A stretch of 64,000 bases of DNA, taken from assembly GCA_964634465.1 (NCBI GenBank), contig CAZWLY010000001.1, forward strand, positions 124,001 through 188,000. The letters are read 5' to 3'. Below the pieces are notes generated by a model, which was not told the origin of the DNA, ran no database searches, and was given only the letters and a program-made list of their open reading frames with translations. Below, piece by piece: positions 49,915 through 59,039 of this stretch (its first letter is position 1; each line of letters opens with the position of its first letter). This stretch comes from CAZWLY01 sp964634465. Its GTDB lineage: Bacteria; Desulfobacterota; Desulfarculia; G963662305. A program made the translations under genes and the position numbers.

Positions 49915-51077
49915 GGCCGCTCCTCCTTGATCAGGGTTACGGCCAGCACTCGGGGGTTGACGCCGGACACCTTCAGACCCAGCGGGATCTGGATGTTCTG
50001 GCGGATCAGGCTCAGCCGAAGGTCGCCGGGTTTGCGCCCCTTGAGATCGACGACCACCTTGACCTCGTCCGGTCTCAGTCTGGCCGCCCGACGGCGCGGC
50101 CCGATGAGGCTCAGCTTCACCTCGCGGTCGCTCAGGCCCGCCACCTTCAGCCCCTTGGCCAGGCCGACATAGGTCACCGGCGCCTTGAGGGTGACCTGGT
50201 AGTCCTGCTGGCCGGCCGCGGCCAGCCAGGCCAGGCAGACCAACACCAGCGCGCCCAGCTTGACCTTCCAGTTGCGGGTGACCAGTCGCTTGGCCAGATC
50301 GAGCCGGCTTTCGGGTTCGCCGCCGCCCGGCTGCATCAGGGCGGCCAGCTCGGTCTCCAGCCTCTCGCCGGCCCGGAGGTCCTCGATCCGGCCCTCGACG
50401 GCCAGGCCGATGTGACCTGTCTCCTCGGAGACGATCACCGCCACGGCGTCGCACATCTCGGTTATCCCCAAGGCGGCCCGGTGGCGGGTGCCGTACTCCC
50501 GGGGCAGATCGGGACGGGGCGAGAGCGGCAGGACGGCGCCCATCCGCTCGAGCTTGTCGCCGTTGACGATGACCGCCCCGTCGTGGGCCGGCGAGGTCGG
50601 GTTGAAGATGGACAGCAGCAGTTCCTGACTGATCTCCGCCTCCAGAGCCAGACCTTCGTCGGGCAGGTCGGGGATGGCGTCCCGCCGTTTGAGGACCACC
50701 AGCGCCCCCCAGCGCCGTTCGGCCGCCGCCCGGGCCAGGGCCGAGATCCGGCCGACGGTCGTCTTGGCGGCCGAGCCCGAGCGGCGGGAGAAGGCCTTCA
50801 AGGGATCGAATTTCTCCAGCGCCTGGCGTATCTCCTTTTGAAAGAGGACCAGGAGCAGGATGACCAGCACCTGCCACAACAACTGGAAGACCCAGGTGGT
50901 CAGAAACAGGCCCCAGTAACGGGCCAAAGAGTAGATCGCAGCCAGGACGACCAGGCCGATCAAGGCCCGGAAGGCCTTGGTCCCTCGGAACCAGACGTAG
51001 AGGTGGTAGCCGACCACGCTCAAAAAGAGGATGTCCAAGACGTCCGGCAGGGCCAGGTTGGTCAGCGGCGTAAACAT
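49911..51077 (-). CDS. cdaA: Diadenylate cyclase CdaA fused to a CdaR-type YbbR domain
   Basis: Membrane-bound c-di-AMP synthase with its regulator in one 388-residue chain. Three N-terminal helices (about 10-80), then the DAC domain (about 85-245) with the catalytic motifs DGA (166-168) and GTRHR (196-200). A fourth helix (about 272-288, GALVLVCLAWLAAAG) is followed by a single YbbR domain (about 290-385, KAPVTYVGLAKGL). In most bacteria cdaA and cdaR are separate genes and CdaR has several YbbR repeats. It is coupled to the DHH phosphoesterase gene. Confidence 0.92.
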   Translation of the reverse strand: MFTPLTNLALPDVLDILFLSVVGYHLYVWFRGTKAFRALIGLVVLAAIYSLARYWGLFLTTWVFQLLWQVLVILLLVLFQKEIRQALEKFDPLKAFSRRSGSAAKTTVGRISALARAAAERRWGALVVLKRRDAIPDLPDEGLALEAEISQELLLSIFNPTSPAHDGAVIVNGDKLERMGAVLPLSPRPDLPREYGTRHRAALGITEMCDAVAVIVSEETGHIGLAVEGRIEDLRAGERLETELAALMQPGGGEPESRLDLAKRLVTRNWKVKLGALVLVCLAWLAAAGQQDYQVTLKAPVTYVGLAKGLKVAGLSDREVKLSLIGPRRRAARLRPDEVKVVVDLKGRKPGDLRLSLIRQNIQIPLGLKVSGVNPRVLAVTLIKEERP

Positions 51078-51097
51078 AGACTGCTCCCGATCAATCC

Positions 51098-51126
51098 ATC
51101 CTACGGCGCATCAATCGCCCTGGCAA
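51098..51126 (-). promoter_or_regulatory. Promoter for cdaA-DHH
   Basis: On the minus strand, TTGCCA (51126-51121), a 17-nt spacer and TAGGAT (51103-51098), about 20 nt before the cdaA ATG, which has GGGAG upstream. Confidence 0.5.
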
Positions 51127-51162
51127 GCCCCTGTGTCGCAACCCGGTCCGCAGCGATGGGCC

Positions 51163-51191
51163 TTGACACCGGCTCCGGGGGCGAATAGATT
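51163..51191 (+). promoter_or_regulatory. Promoter for the 51217 gene
   Basis: Consensus TTGACA (51163-51168), a 17-nt spacer and TAGATT (51186-51191), about 25 nt before the ATG at 51217. It is divergent from the cdaA promoter, leaving 36 nt between the two -35 boxes. Confidence 0.55.
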
Positions 51192-51216
51192 TATCCAGCC
51201 GACAGGAAGGGGATCG

Positions 51217-51735
51217 ATGGACGATAAACGACTCTACGACGCTCTCCATCTGGCCGCCCGGATACACGGCCTCATCTGGGCCGCCCGCCCTCGCTTGGAA
51301 GAGGAGCTGGTCAAGGTTCTGGGCGGTCCGGGCAAGCTCAAGCGGCGGCTGAAGTCGGCCCAACGGGAGGCCCTGTTCAACGAACTGCCGGTGCTGCTGT
51401 TGATCCTGATCCTTCAGGCGATGGAGAAGAACGGTCCGGACCTGGCGGCCGGCGAGACGGAATTCTTGAAATCCTGCCTGGTTCACTTCTTCTCGATCCA
51501 TTACGTCGCCCTCTACCTGGACCACAAGGACCCGATCAAGGAGACCATGGCCCGGGTGGACTGGTACATGGACGGCGACGAGGGCGCGCCCGAGGAGCTC
51601 TTCGCCCGCTTCGTCTTCAGCGTCTTCCCCGATCCCAGGGGCGAGCTGGCCGATCCGCTGCATCGGTTCGTCACCGAGTCGGTTTCGGCCGAGATCGAGC
51701 GGGTGTTGGCGCTGGCCCCCCGCTATCATATTTGA
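51217..51735 (+). CDS. Hypothetical all-helical protein
   Basis: A 172-residue protein with no motif I recognise. It looks helical, with one hydrophobic helix (LPVLLLILILQAM) and acidic Asp/Glu-rich later segments (DWYMDGDEGAPEELFARFVF). ATG 51217 has GGAAGGGG upstream and a good promoter. It lies alone between cdaA (divergent) and the moeA pair. Confidence 0.75.
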   Translation: MDDKRLYDALHLAARIHGLIWAARPRLEEELVKVLGGPGKLKRRLKSAQREALFNELPVLLLILILQAMEKNGPDLAAGETEFLKSCLVHFFSIHYVALYLDHKDPIKETMARVDWYMDGDEGAPEELFARFVFSVFPDPRGELADPLHRFVTESVSAEIERVLALAPRYHI

Positions 51736-51827
51736 AACCGCCTTCCGTCTGAAAATCCTTGACCCCGCCCGCCCGCCCGGCTAAATCATTTAGACCGATT
51801 ATGTCATCCTTGACATAGGAGCCTTTA

Positions 51828-53078
51828 TTGTCCGAATCGACCAGCCAACGCACGTTCGCCTTCTTCCGGTTGCAGACCCGGACCGAGGCCCTGGCCCATC
51901 TCCAGCGTTTCGAGCGCCTCGAGGCCGAGACGGCGTCCTTGAAGGAGGCGGTCTTCAGGGTGGCGGCCGAGGACGTCGTCGCCCCCGAGGACCTGCCGGC
52001 CTTTGTCCGCTCCACGGTCGACGGCTTCGCCGTCAGGGCCAGGGAGACCTTTGGGGCCAGCGAGGGCTCGCCGGCCTACTTCGAGCTGGCCGGCGAGGCG
52101 GTCATGGGCCGGCCGGCCGAGCAGGAGCTTTTGCCCGGCCAGACGATCAAGGTCTGGACCGGGGGCATGCTCCCGCCCGGGGCCGACGCGGTGGTCATGC
52201 TGGAGTACTGCCGGCCGGTGGACGAGCACAGCCTGGAGTTGACCAAGGCCGTCCCCCCCGGCGGCAACACCATCGCCGTCGGCGAGGACGTGGCCAAGGG
52301 CGAGGTGGTGATTCGAGCCGGCGACGACATCCGGGCCCAGGAGGCGGGTCTGTTGGCCGGCCTCGGCGTGACCGAGGTCGCGGTCGTCCGCCGGCCCAGG
52401 GTGGCCGTCATCTCCACCGGCAACGAGCTGGTCGAGTATGATCAGACGCCCCCGCCGGGCGCCATCCGGGAGATCAACTCCCACACCCTGTGCGCCCTGC
52501 TGGCAAGCTGGGGCGCCGAGCCGAGCTACCTGGGTCTGATTCCCGACGATCCCCGGCGTCTCGAAGAGTTGGTCGCCGAGGGGCTCGAGGCGGCCGATGC
52601 GGTGCTGGTCTCGGGCGGGTCGTCGGTCGGTGCGGCCGACTGGACCCTGGAGGTGTTTCAGTCCTTTCCCGATTCCGAGCTTCTGGTCCACGGCGTGGCC
52701 ATCTCACCCGGCAAGCCGCTGATTCTGGTTCGGGTCGGCCAAAAAAGCCTGTGGGGACTGCCGGGCCACGTGGCCAGCGCCATGATCACCGCCCATCTCT
52801 TTGTCCGGCCGCTGATTCGGGGCCGACTCCTGGGCGCGAGCGACCGGGCCGAGGTGACCGTGCCGGCGGTCTTGACCCGCAACCTGTCGTCCGGACAGGG
52901 CCGGGAGGACTGGGTCCGGGTCAGGCTGAAGCGGGGCGAGAACGGCTTGGAGGCGACGCCGGTTCTGGGGCCGTCCGGGTTGATCTCCACCCTGACCAGG
53001 GCCGACGGGCTGATCAAGATCGACCTGGAGGCCGAAGGTTTGCTGGCCGGCAGCGTGGTCGAGGTCCACCTGATCTGA
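51828..53078 (+). CDS. moeA: Molybdopterin molybdenumtransferase MoeA
   Basis: Inserts molybdate or tungstate into molybdopterin-AMP. The 416-residue protein shows RSTVDGFAVRA, GGMLPPGADAVVMLEY, STGNELVEYDQ, EINSHTLCALL, the MoCF loop SGGSSVGAADWTLEV and SPGKPLILVRV then GLPGHVASAM, where PGN-P is common. A TTG start follows AGGAG by six bases. A possible promoter (TTGACC 51759, 17 nt, TAAATC 51782) precedes it. It is paired with a second MoeA 41 nt downstream. Confidence 0.93.
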   Translation: MSESTSQRTFAFFRLQTRTEALAHLQRFERLEAETASLKEAVFRVAAEDVVAPEDLPAFVRSTVDGFAVRARETFGASEGSPAYFELAGEAVMGRPAEQELLPGQTIKVWTGGMLPPGADAVVMLEYCRPVDEHSLELTKAVPPGGNTIAVGEDVAKGEVVIRAGDDIRAQEAGLLAGLGVTEVAVVRRPRVAVISTGNELVEYDQTPPPGAIREINSHTLCALLASWGAEPSYLGLIPDDPRRLEELVAEGLEAADAVLVSGGSSVGAADWTLEVFQSFPDSELLVHGVAISPGKPLILVRVGQKSLWGLPGHVASAMITAHLFVRPLIRGRLLGASDRAEVTVPAVLTRNLSSGQGREDWVRVRLKRGENGLEATPVLGPSGLISTLTRADGLIKIDLEAEGLLAGSVVEVHLI

Positions 53079-53119
53079 CCAATTCATGAGATGTCCGTGT
53101 CGAGACATTTGGAGGCGGC

Positions 53120-55060
53120 GTGGCTGAAGGATTCAAGCGCCATATCTATTTGAAGATGAAGAGTCTCGAGGAGGCCCGGGAGATATTCCTGAACGCCTTC
53201 GACCTGGCCGGCCGCCTGGCAGTGGAAGAGGTGCCGGTGGAGGAGGCCTGGAGCCGGGTGACGGCCGAGCCGGTCTGGGCCGAGGAGTCTTCGCCCCGCC
53301 ACCACCTGGCGGCCATGGACGGCATCGCGCTCAAGGCCGAGAAGACCTTCGGCGCCCGGCCCGACCGGCCGGTTTACCTCGTGGAAGGCCGGGACTACCA
53401 GGCGGTCAACACCGGCCAGGTTCTGCCCGAGGGGGCCGACGCGGTGGTCATGATCGAGCACGTCTTCGACGACGGCGACGGTCGGGTCTATATCGAACAG
53501 CCGGCCTTTCCCTGGCAGCACGTGCGCAAGCTGGGCGAGGACCTGGTGGCCACCGAGTTGATCATTCCGGCCGGGACCAGGATTTCGGCCTACGAGCTGG
53601 GGGCGTTGGTGGCCGGCGGCGTCTACTCGGTCAAGGTCAAGGCCCGGCCCAGGGTGGCCGTCATCCCCACCGGCTCGGAACTGGTCTCCCTCGATCGGGT
53701 CCGAAACCAAGGCCTCGAGCGCGGCCAACTGGCCGAGTTCAACGGCCTCGTCCTGGCCGGTCTCGTCGAGGAGGCCGGGGCCGAGGCGGTCCGGCTGGAA
53801 CCGTTGCCCGACGAGTATGGGGCGATCAAGACGGCCATCGGGGAGGCGGTCGAGGCCGGCTTCGACCTGGTCATCGTCAACGCCGGCTCCTCGGCCGGCT
53901 CGGCCGACTTCACCGCCGCCGCGATCGACGAGTTGGGCCGGGTGCTGGTCCACGGCGTGGCCATCATGCCCGGCAAGCCGACCGTTTTGGGCGAGGTCGA
54001 GGGTACGCCGGTGATGGGCAACCCCGGCTACCCGGTCTCGGCGGTCATCTCCTTCGAACAGTTCGCCGCGCCGCTTTTGGCGGCCATGCTGGGCGCGCCT
54101 CGGCCCGGCCCGAGGAAGATCGAGGTCCGACCGGTGGCGGCGCTGCCGTCGAAACTGGGCCAGGAGGAGTTCATCCGGGTCACTCTGGGCCGGGTGGGCG
54201 ACGAGGTGGCGGCCGTGCCCCTTCACCGGGGAGCGGGTTCGATCACCAGCCTGACCAGGGCCGACGGCGTAATCCGGGTCCCGGCCAACTTCGAGGGCGT
54301 CGAGGCCGATGCGCCGGTGGAGGCCGAGTTGCTCAGACCGTTGGAGTGGATCGAGGGGACCATCGTCGCCATCGGCAGCCACGACCTGACCCTGGATGTG
54401 CTGGCCGATCTGCTGCGCCGCCGGGACGCCCGCTACAACCTGTCGTCGGGCCACGTCGGCTCCTTGGGCGGACTCAAGGCCTTGGCCAAGGGGCGGGCCC
54501 ACCTGGCTCCGAGCCACCTCCTGGACCCGGCCACCGGTCGCTACAACGTCCCCTATCTGGACAAGATACTGCCCGCCAGGCCGATCAAACTCGTCCGCCT
54601 GGTCATGCGGCAGCAAGGGTTCATCGTTCAGCCGGGTAACCCCAAGAATATCAGGGAATTATCAGATCTCATCCGTGAAGATGTGACCTTTGTCAATCGC
54701 CAGGCCGGGGCCGGTACCCGAGTTCTCTTCGACCATTACCTGGCCCGGGCCGACCTGAAGCCGCACCAGATTCAGGGCTACGAGAACGAGGAATACACCC
54801 ACATGAACGTGGCCGCGGCGGTGATGTCGGGCCGGGCCGACGTCGGCCTGGGCGTGCTGGCCGCGGCCAGGGCGCTGAAGCTGGAGTTCATCCCCCTGGC
54901 CGAAGAGGCCTACGAACTGGTCATCCCGGCCGAACACTTTGACGAGCCCAAGATACAGGCCCTCCTGGCCGTCATCCGAAGCGACGAGTTCAAGGCGGCC
55001 GTGGCCGGCCTGGGCGGCTACGGGCTGGAGGGCTCGGGCGAGATAGTCTGGGAGCGATAG
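53120..55060 (+). CDS. MoeA fused to a periplasmic-binding-protein-like domain
   Basis: A 646-residue fusion. The MoeA part (about 1-410) has AAMDGIALKAEKTF, GQVLPEGADAVVMIEHV, IPTGSELVSLDRV, FNGLVLAGL, NAGSSAGSADFTAAAI, GVAIMPGKPTVLGEV and GNPGYPVSAV. The C-terminal part (about 430-646) is a binding-protein-like fold (IAIGSHDLTLDVLADLLRR, FVNRQAGAGTRVLFDHYLA, VGLGVLAAARALKLEF), thought in this family to sense or capture an oxyanion or cofactor. It has no signal peptide. GGAGG lies four bases before the GTG start. Two MoeA forms suggest separate Mo and W handling. Confidence 0.92.
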   Translation: MAEGFKRHIYLKMKSLEEAREIFLNAFDLAGRLAVEEVPVEEAWSRVTAEPVWAEESSPRHHLAAMDGIALKAEKTFGARPDRPVYLVEGRDYQAVNTGQVLPEGADAVVMIEHVFDDGDGRVYIEQPAFPWQHVRKLGEDLVATELIIPAGTRISAYELGALVAGGVYSVKVKARPRVAVIPTGSELVSLDRVRNQGLERGQLAEFNGLVLAGLVEEAGAEAVRLEPLPDEYGAIKTAIGEAVEAGFDLVIVNAGSSAGSADFTAAAIDELGRVLVHGVAIMPGKPTVLGEVEGTPVMGNPGYPVSAVISFEQFAAPLLAAMLGAPRPGPRKIEVRPVAALPSKLGQEEFIRVTLGRVGDEVAAVPLHRGAGSITSLTRADGVIRVPANFEGVEADAPVEAELLRPLEWIEGTIVAIGSHDLTLDVLADLLRRRDARYNLSSGHVGSLGGLKALAKGRAHLAPSHLLDPATGRYNVPYLDKILPARPIKLVRLVMRQQGFIVQPGNPKNIRELSDLIREDVTFVNRQAGAGTRVLFDHYLARADLKPHQIQGYENEEYTHMNVAAAVMSGRADVGLGVLAAARALKLEFIPLAEEAYELVIPAEHFDEPKIQALLAVIRSDEFKAAVAGLGGYGLEGSGEIVWER

Positions 55061-55161
55061 CCGGCCCCTTCGCCGGCGGTCGAGCGGGCCGGTCCAGGCT
55101 GAAAACAGGCTGAAATTACACTACCTTCCTCTTCCCTTCGAGAGAAGAGGGCGCGGGGTCG

Positions 55162-55812
55162 TCACTTTCTTTTTTTGAATACGGCCAGCGCCTGCTCCAG
55201 AGGCAGGAAGCGGCGATTGGGATGGGTCCTCACCAGGGCGGTGGCGTCGTAGGCGTAGACGTTTTGGAAGCGGTGATAGCCGAGGAGCTTCGGCCCGTCG
55301 CCTTCGATCGAAATCTTGGCCCGCAGGCCGGGGATGGCGGTCTCCTTGCCCGGCCTTCGTCCCGGTCTGGCGGGGGCGACAACCACCTCCAGCCGGCCCA
55401 GATAGGCGGTCCGGCCCTCCCGGATGTGGAAGGCGTAGGCCAGGGGCAGCTCAAAGGCCAGCCGCCGGCCCTCGATCTCGATCGTCCCCCTGATTCCGTC
55501 CAGGCGGTAATCGCCTGGCATCAGGTCCATGACCAGGTAGTGGAGCCTGGTCTCTTTTTCCACCTCGCTGGGGCCGACGAATCTCAAGTCGAGGCGGTGG
55601 CGCTTGCACGGCGCGTCCCGGCAGGCGAAGAGTTCGAGGGAATCGAGCCACGGCGGGGTCGACTGGTTCGGCTCGGCCCTCAACGCGATCACCACGGCGG
55701 CGGCGCCGGTGATGTCGCCCGGTCCGGCCGCCCAGGGCCAGTCCTCGGCCCGGACCGGGCGGGCCAGGCAGAGCAGGGCGGCGATCAAGGCAACCAGGTA
55801 ATATTTCTTCAT
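55162..55812 (-). CDS. Exported protein, unknown function
   Basis: A 216-residue protein with a signal peptide (YYLVALIAALLCLARPVRA). The mature part appears beta-rich (AAAVVIALRAEPNQSTPPW, DLRFVGPSEVEKETRLHY, MPGDYRLDGIRGTIEI) and has two cysteines in ELFACRDAPCKRHR, perhaps a disulfide. No family is recognised. It is convergent with the MoeA fusion. Confidence 0.72.
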   Translation of the reverse strand: MKKYYLVALIAALLCLARPVRAEDWPWAAGPGDITGAAAVVIALRAEPNQSTPPWLDSLELFACRDAPCKRHRLDLRFVGPSEVEKETRLHYLVMDLMPGDYRLDGIRGTIEIEGRRLAFELPLAYAFHIREGRTAYLGRLEVVVAPARPGRRPGKETAIPGLRAKISIEGDGPKLLGYHRFQNVYAYDATALVRTHPNRRFLPLEQALAVFKKRK

Positions 55813-56017
55813 ATTCGCCGTCTACCGATGATAAGATGTCTCGGTTCGAGTCTGGACCAGCATAAACCTTCTCGGCTCCGGGCTCAAGAGGCTGGAGATG
55901 TTTTGTGGCCGGCTCATCCTACCGTCGCTGGCGGGATGAGAACTCGGCGAGTGGTCCTGAGTCAGCCGGATTTTTGGTAACATGCGCTCGGGCGCTCGGG
56001 CGGCCGGAGGGAGGCAC

Positions 56018-56048
56018 AAAAAGAGGCGCGACCCTCTCGGTCGGCGCC
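56018..56048 (-). terminator. Terminator after tRNA-Leu(CAG)
   Basis: On the minus strand a GGCGC-GACC/GGTC-GCGCC stem with one-base bulges (56048-56025), followed by TCTTTTT (56024-56018), about 14 nt past the tRNA 3' end. Confidence 0.7.
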
Positions 56049-56061
56049 CTTGTTCCGATTC

Positions 56062-56148
56062 TGGTGCCGAAGAGGAGACTCGAACTCCTACGGGCGTACG
56101 CCCACTAGACCCTGAACCTAGCGCGTCTACCAGTTCCGCCACTTCGGC
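56062..56148 (-). tRNA. tRNA-Leu (anticodon CAG)
   Basis: An 87-nt minus-strand tRNA with encoded CCA. Acceptor stem GCCGAAG/CTTCGGC as in the other tRNA-Leu, D-loop GGTAGAC, anticodon arm CTAGG-TTCAGGG-TCTAG giving CAG, a long variable arm (GGGCG-TA-CGCCC) and T-arm AGGAGTTCGAGTCTCCT. Confidence 0.96.
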
Positions 56149-56157
56149 ACAAATGGG

Positions 56158-56186
56158 TTGCCCCTACGGAACATTAGGCTTATAAT
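56158..56186 (+). promoter_or_regulatory. Promoter for ribF
   Basis: TTGCCC (56158-56163), a 17-nt spacer and consensus TATAAT (56181-56186). It decides the ribF start: the TTG at 56158 is the -35 box, so translation must begin downstream. It lies ten bases from the 5' end of the divergent tRNA-Leu. Confidence 0.75.
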
Positions 56187-56217
56187 CGCGCCCTCGTTAA
56201 AAGTCAAGGAAAAAGCC

Positions 56218-57144
56218 TTGGAGATATACGACGGCCTGGAAAACCTGAATCGCAAGCTGACCAAGCCGGTGGTCACGGTCGGCAATTTCGACGGCGTACA
56301 CCTCGGTCACAACGCTCTTTTTGCAAAGGTGATCCAACGAGCCGCAGCCATCGGCGGCACCTCGGTGGTGGTCACCTTCGACCCCCACCCGGTCCGGGTG
56401 TTGAGCGAAACGGGCGGACCGCCGCTTCTGACCGTCAGGCGGCGAAAGGAAGAGTTGATCGCCGCCCAACGCGTCGATGTGCTGCTGGTGATTCAATTCA
56501 CCAGGGATTTCGCCAGGTTGACCGCCCGTGATTTTGTGGAAAAGATCCTGATCCGCAAGATCGGTCTGGCCGAGTTGGTGGTCGGTTTCGATTCGACCAT
56601 CGGCCGGGGCCGGGAAGGGACGGTCGAGTTCGTCGAAAAGATGGGCCGAGAGCTGGGCTTCACCGTCCATGTGGTCGAGCCGGTCATGGTCGGCGGCCAA
56701 CGGGTCTCCTCCACCCGGGCCCGGGAGATGATCCAGGCCGGCCGGGTGGCCGAGGTGAGAGCGCTGCTGGGCCGTTGCTACCAGATCTCCGGCCGGGTCG
56801 TGCCCGGCCACAGCCGGGGCGGCAAGGTGCTCGGCTTTCCCACGGCCAACCTCAGGCTCTTCAACGAGGTTGTGCCGGCCTGGGGCGTCTACGCCGTCAA
56901 GGTCACCCTGGACGACGGCCGGCAGGTCAAAGGCGTGACCAACGTCGGGGTCAACCCCACCTTCGGCGACGAGACCCTGAGCGTGGAGACGTTTTTGTTG
57001 GACTTCGACCAGGACCTCTACGACCAGTTCATTCGGTTGGACTTCGTCGAGCGGCTCCGTGACGAGATGAAATTCAACGGGCCCGATGCCTTGGCCGAGC
57101 AGATCGCCAAAGACGTGGCCCGGGCCAGGGAGATCCTGGGTTGA
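56218..57144 (+). CDS. ribF: Bifunctional riboflavin kinase / FAD synthetase
   Basis: Makes FMN and FAD from riboflavin. It has 308 residues: an N-terminal FAD synthetase domain with VTVGNFDGVHLGHNAL, FDPHPVRVLSE and VSSTRAREMIQAGRV, and a C-terminal flavokinase domain with GFPTANLRLFNE and GVTNVGVNPTFGDE. The TTG at 56218 has AAGGA seven bases upstream and follows the promoter at 56158-56186. It overlaps the next gene by 4 nt. Confidence 0.95.
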   Translation: MEIYDGLENLNRKLTKPVVTVGNFDGVHLGHNALFAKVIQRAAAIGGTSVVVTFDPHPVRVLSETGGPPLLTVRRRKEELIAAQRVDVLLVIQFTRDFARLTARDFVEKILIRKIGLAELVVGFDSTIGRGREGTVEFVEKMGRELGFTVHVVEPVMVGGQRVSSTRAREMIQAGRVAEVRALLGRCYQISGRVVPGHSRGGKVLGFPTANLRLFNEVVPAWGVYAVKVTLDDGRQVKGVTNVGVNPTFGDETLSVETFLLDFDQDLYDQFIRLDFVERLRDEMKFNGPDALAEQIAKDVARAREILG

Positions 57145-58151
57145 AAAGCGTCAAATTCTGGCTGGGCCTGGTCATCAGCGGCGTTCTGATATATTTCGCC
57201 TTTCGGGGCATCGAGTGGACCAAGCTCAAGGCGGCCCTGATCGGGATGAACTATTGGTGGCTGGTCGCCTGCGTACCGATCTTTTTTCTGCAGTACGTCA
57301 TCCGGGCGCTGCGGTGGGACTATCTCCTCCGCCCGATAAAGAAGGTTCCCTATTCCTCTCTGATCGCCTCGACGGTCATCGGATTTACCGGCAACCTGCT
57401 CCTGCCGGCCCGGCTGGGCGAAATAATCAGAGCCGTCGATCTGGGCCGCCGGGAGGACATCTCCAAGACCTCGGTCCTGGCCACGTTGGTTCTGGAAAGG
57501 GTCTTGGACGGGCTGGCCATAATTCCCCTGTTCATCGGCTCGGCGCTCGTCCTGGGCATGTTCGAGGCCCAGACAGAGGTTTTGAAGTGGGCCCGAACCG
57601 GGCTGTTCGTCTTCAGCGGGGCCTATCTGGCGATCATCGTGATCATCATCGGCCTGGTCATCCGGCCCCAAACCAGCCTGAGCTTGACCCGAAAGTGCAC
57701 CGGCTTTTTGCCCGGCCGGGTGAGCGAGATCATCTGCGGCCTGATGGAGAACGTGGTCGAGGGTTTGATGCTGGTTCGAAGCCCCCGTCTTCTTCTGGCC
57801 GCGGCCGGCTACACCATCGTTTTATGGGTCATGCTCTCCCTGCCGTTCCTGTTCCTGAGTTACGGCGTGGGCTATCCGGTGTCCATGGCCGGAGCTTTCT
57901 TCGCCAACGGCCTGACCTGCCTGGTCATCGCCATCCCCTCGGCGCCGGGTTTTGTGGGGACGATGCACTGGGCGATCAAGGTCGCCTTTGCCGACGCCCT
58001 GATGGCCATGCCCGCGGCCGACGCCGGGGTGCTGGCCTTGGTCTTCCATGGCGGCACGTTCGTCTTCACCGTGCTCTACTGCCTGACCTTCCTCGTCCGG
58101 GGAGATGTGTCGCTCTTGGACCTCGGCCGGGCCGCCGAAGCCGAGAAGTAG
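57141..58151 (+). CDS. LPG-synthase-TM-like (UPF0104) membrane protein
   Basis: A 336-residue polytopic membrane protein with about eight hydrophobic segments. Family landmarks: RALRWDYLLRP, IGFTGNLLLPARLGEIIRAV and LATLVLERVLDGLAIIPL, then AIPSAPGFVGTMHWAIKVAF. This resembles the flippase half of lysyl-phosphatidylglycerol synthases without the transferase domain. The TTG start shares bases with the ribF stop (TTGA). The substrate is unknown; it may be a lipid flippase. Confidence 0.87.
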   Translation: MKSVKFWLGLVISGVLIYFAFRGIEWTKLKAALIGMNYWWLVACVPIFFLQYVIRALRWDYLLRPIKKVPYSSLIASTVIGFTGNLLLPARLGEIIRAVDLGRREDISKTSVLATLVLERVLDGLAIIPLFIGSALVLGMFEAQTEVLKWARTGLFVFSGAYLAIIVIIIGLVIRPQTSLSLTRKCTGFLPGRVSEIICGLMENVVEGLMLVRSPRLLLAAAGYTIVLWVMLSLPFLFLSYGVGYPVSMAGAFFANGLTCLVIAIPSAPGFVGTMHWAIKVAFADALMAMPAADAGVLALVFHGGTFVFTVLYCLTFLVRGDVSLLDLGRAAEAEK

Positions 58152-58198
58152 TTTCGCCGGTGGGCGATCGGGTTGTGCGGGAGAGCGCTCGGAGCGGA

Positions 58199-58227
58199 TT
58201 GACAGTTTCCATCCAGAAGTGTAGCCT
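58199..58227 (+). promoter_or_regulatory. Candidate promoter for the PilZ gene
   Basis: Consensus TTGACA (58199-58204), a 17-nt spacer and TAGCCT (58222-58227), 51 nt before the GTG start. The -10 is poor. Confidence 0.4.
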
Positions 58228-58278
58228 CTTGGTAACTGGTGAAGATTCCCCAAAATACCAAGCGCTGGGTAGTCGGTA

Positions 58279-59039
58279 GTGAATAAGAAGGAGATCATCA
58301 AGGCGCTCCGGCCTCAGAGCAGACTGGACCTCATCCTGTCCCTCGATGTGATCAACGAGTCGATCGACGTCCGCAGCTCGGTCGTTTACGACTACTTGGG
58401 CAAGAACCGGCTGATCATCGCCCAGACCACCCCGCCGGTCCGCAAGTCCATGATCGGCCAGAAGATCGAGATATCGTTCCTCCTTCGCGACCCGGACACC
58501 CGCCGGCTCGGCCGCTACGGCTACCGGACGGTCATCTACGATCTGTTGACCGACTACCAGTTCCGGCCCGGCCAGAGCGAACAGGCCCTCGTGGTCGGCC
58601 TGCCGACCACCAAATCGGTCAAGGAGACCAGCGTCAGGCTCCACTATCGGATCCAACCGGCCCGGGAGCATCGGATCGACTGCGATATCGAGAACTTCTT
58701 CGGCGAGGTCCACCTGGTCGATCTTTCGCTCGGCGGCGCGTTGCTCTCCATGACCGCCAAGCCGACCTTCAACGCCGGCGAGACGCTCCAACTCAAGCTC
58801 ACTCTGGGCGACGAAACCCTGCGGCTCAAGGGCGAGGCGGTCAGGATCTTCAACCGCGAGGGCTCTCGCAACACCTTTGTCGGGGTCAAGTTCATCGATC
58901 CCGACCAGGCGACCCAGTCGGCCATCCAGCGGGCCATAAACCGGGTGATGCGGACCGAGCTGAGGGCCAGGGCCGGCCTGGAGGAGCCGGACGAGGCCCC
59001 GCTGGTCACGCCCGGCTCCCGCCTGAACAAGGCTACGGA

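Noticed and set aside
55822..56142. Open frame starting MAELVDALGSGSSGRTPVG
   Set aside because: This is a chance translation of the tRNA-Leu(CAG) gene, a common annotation artefact.
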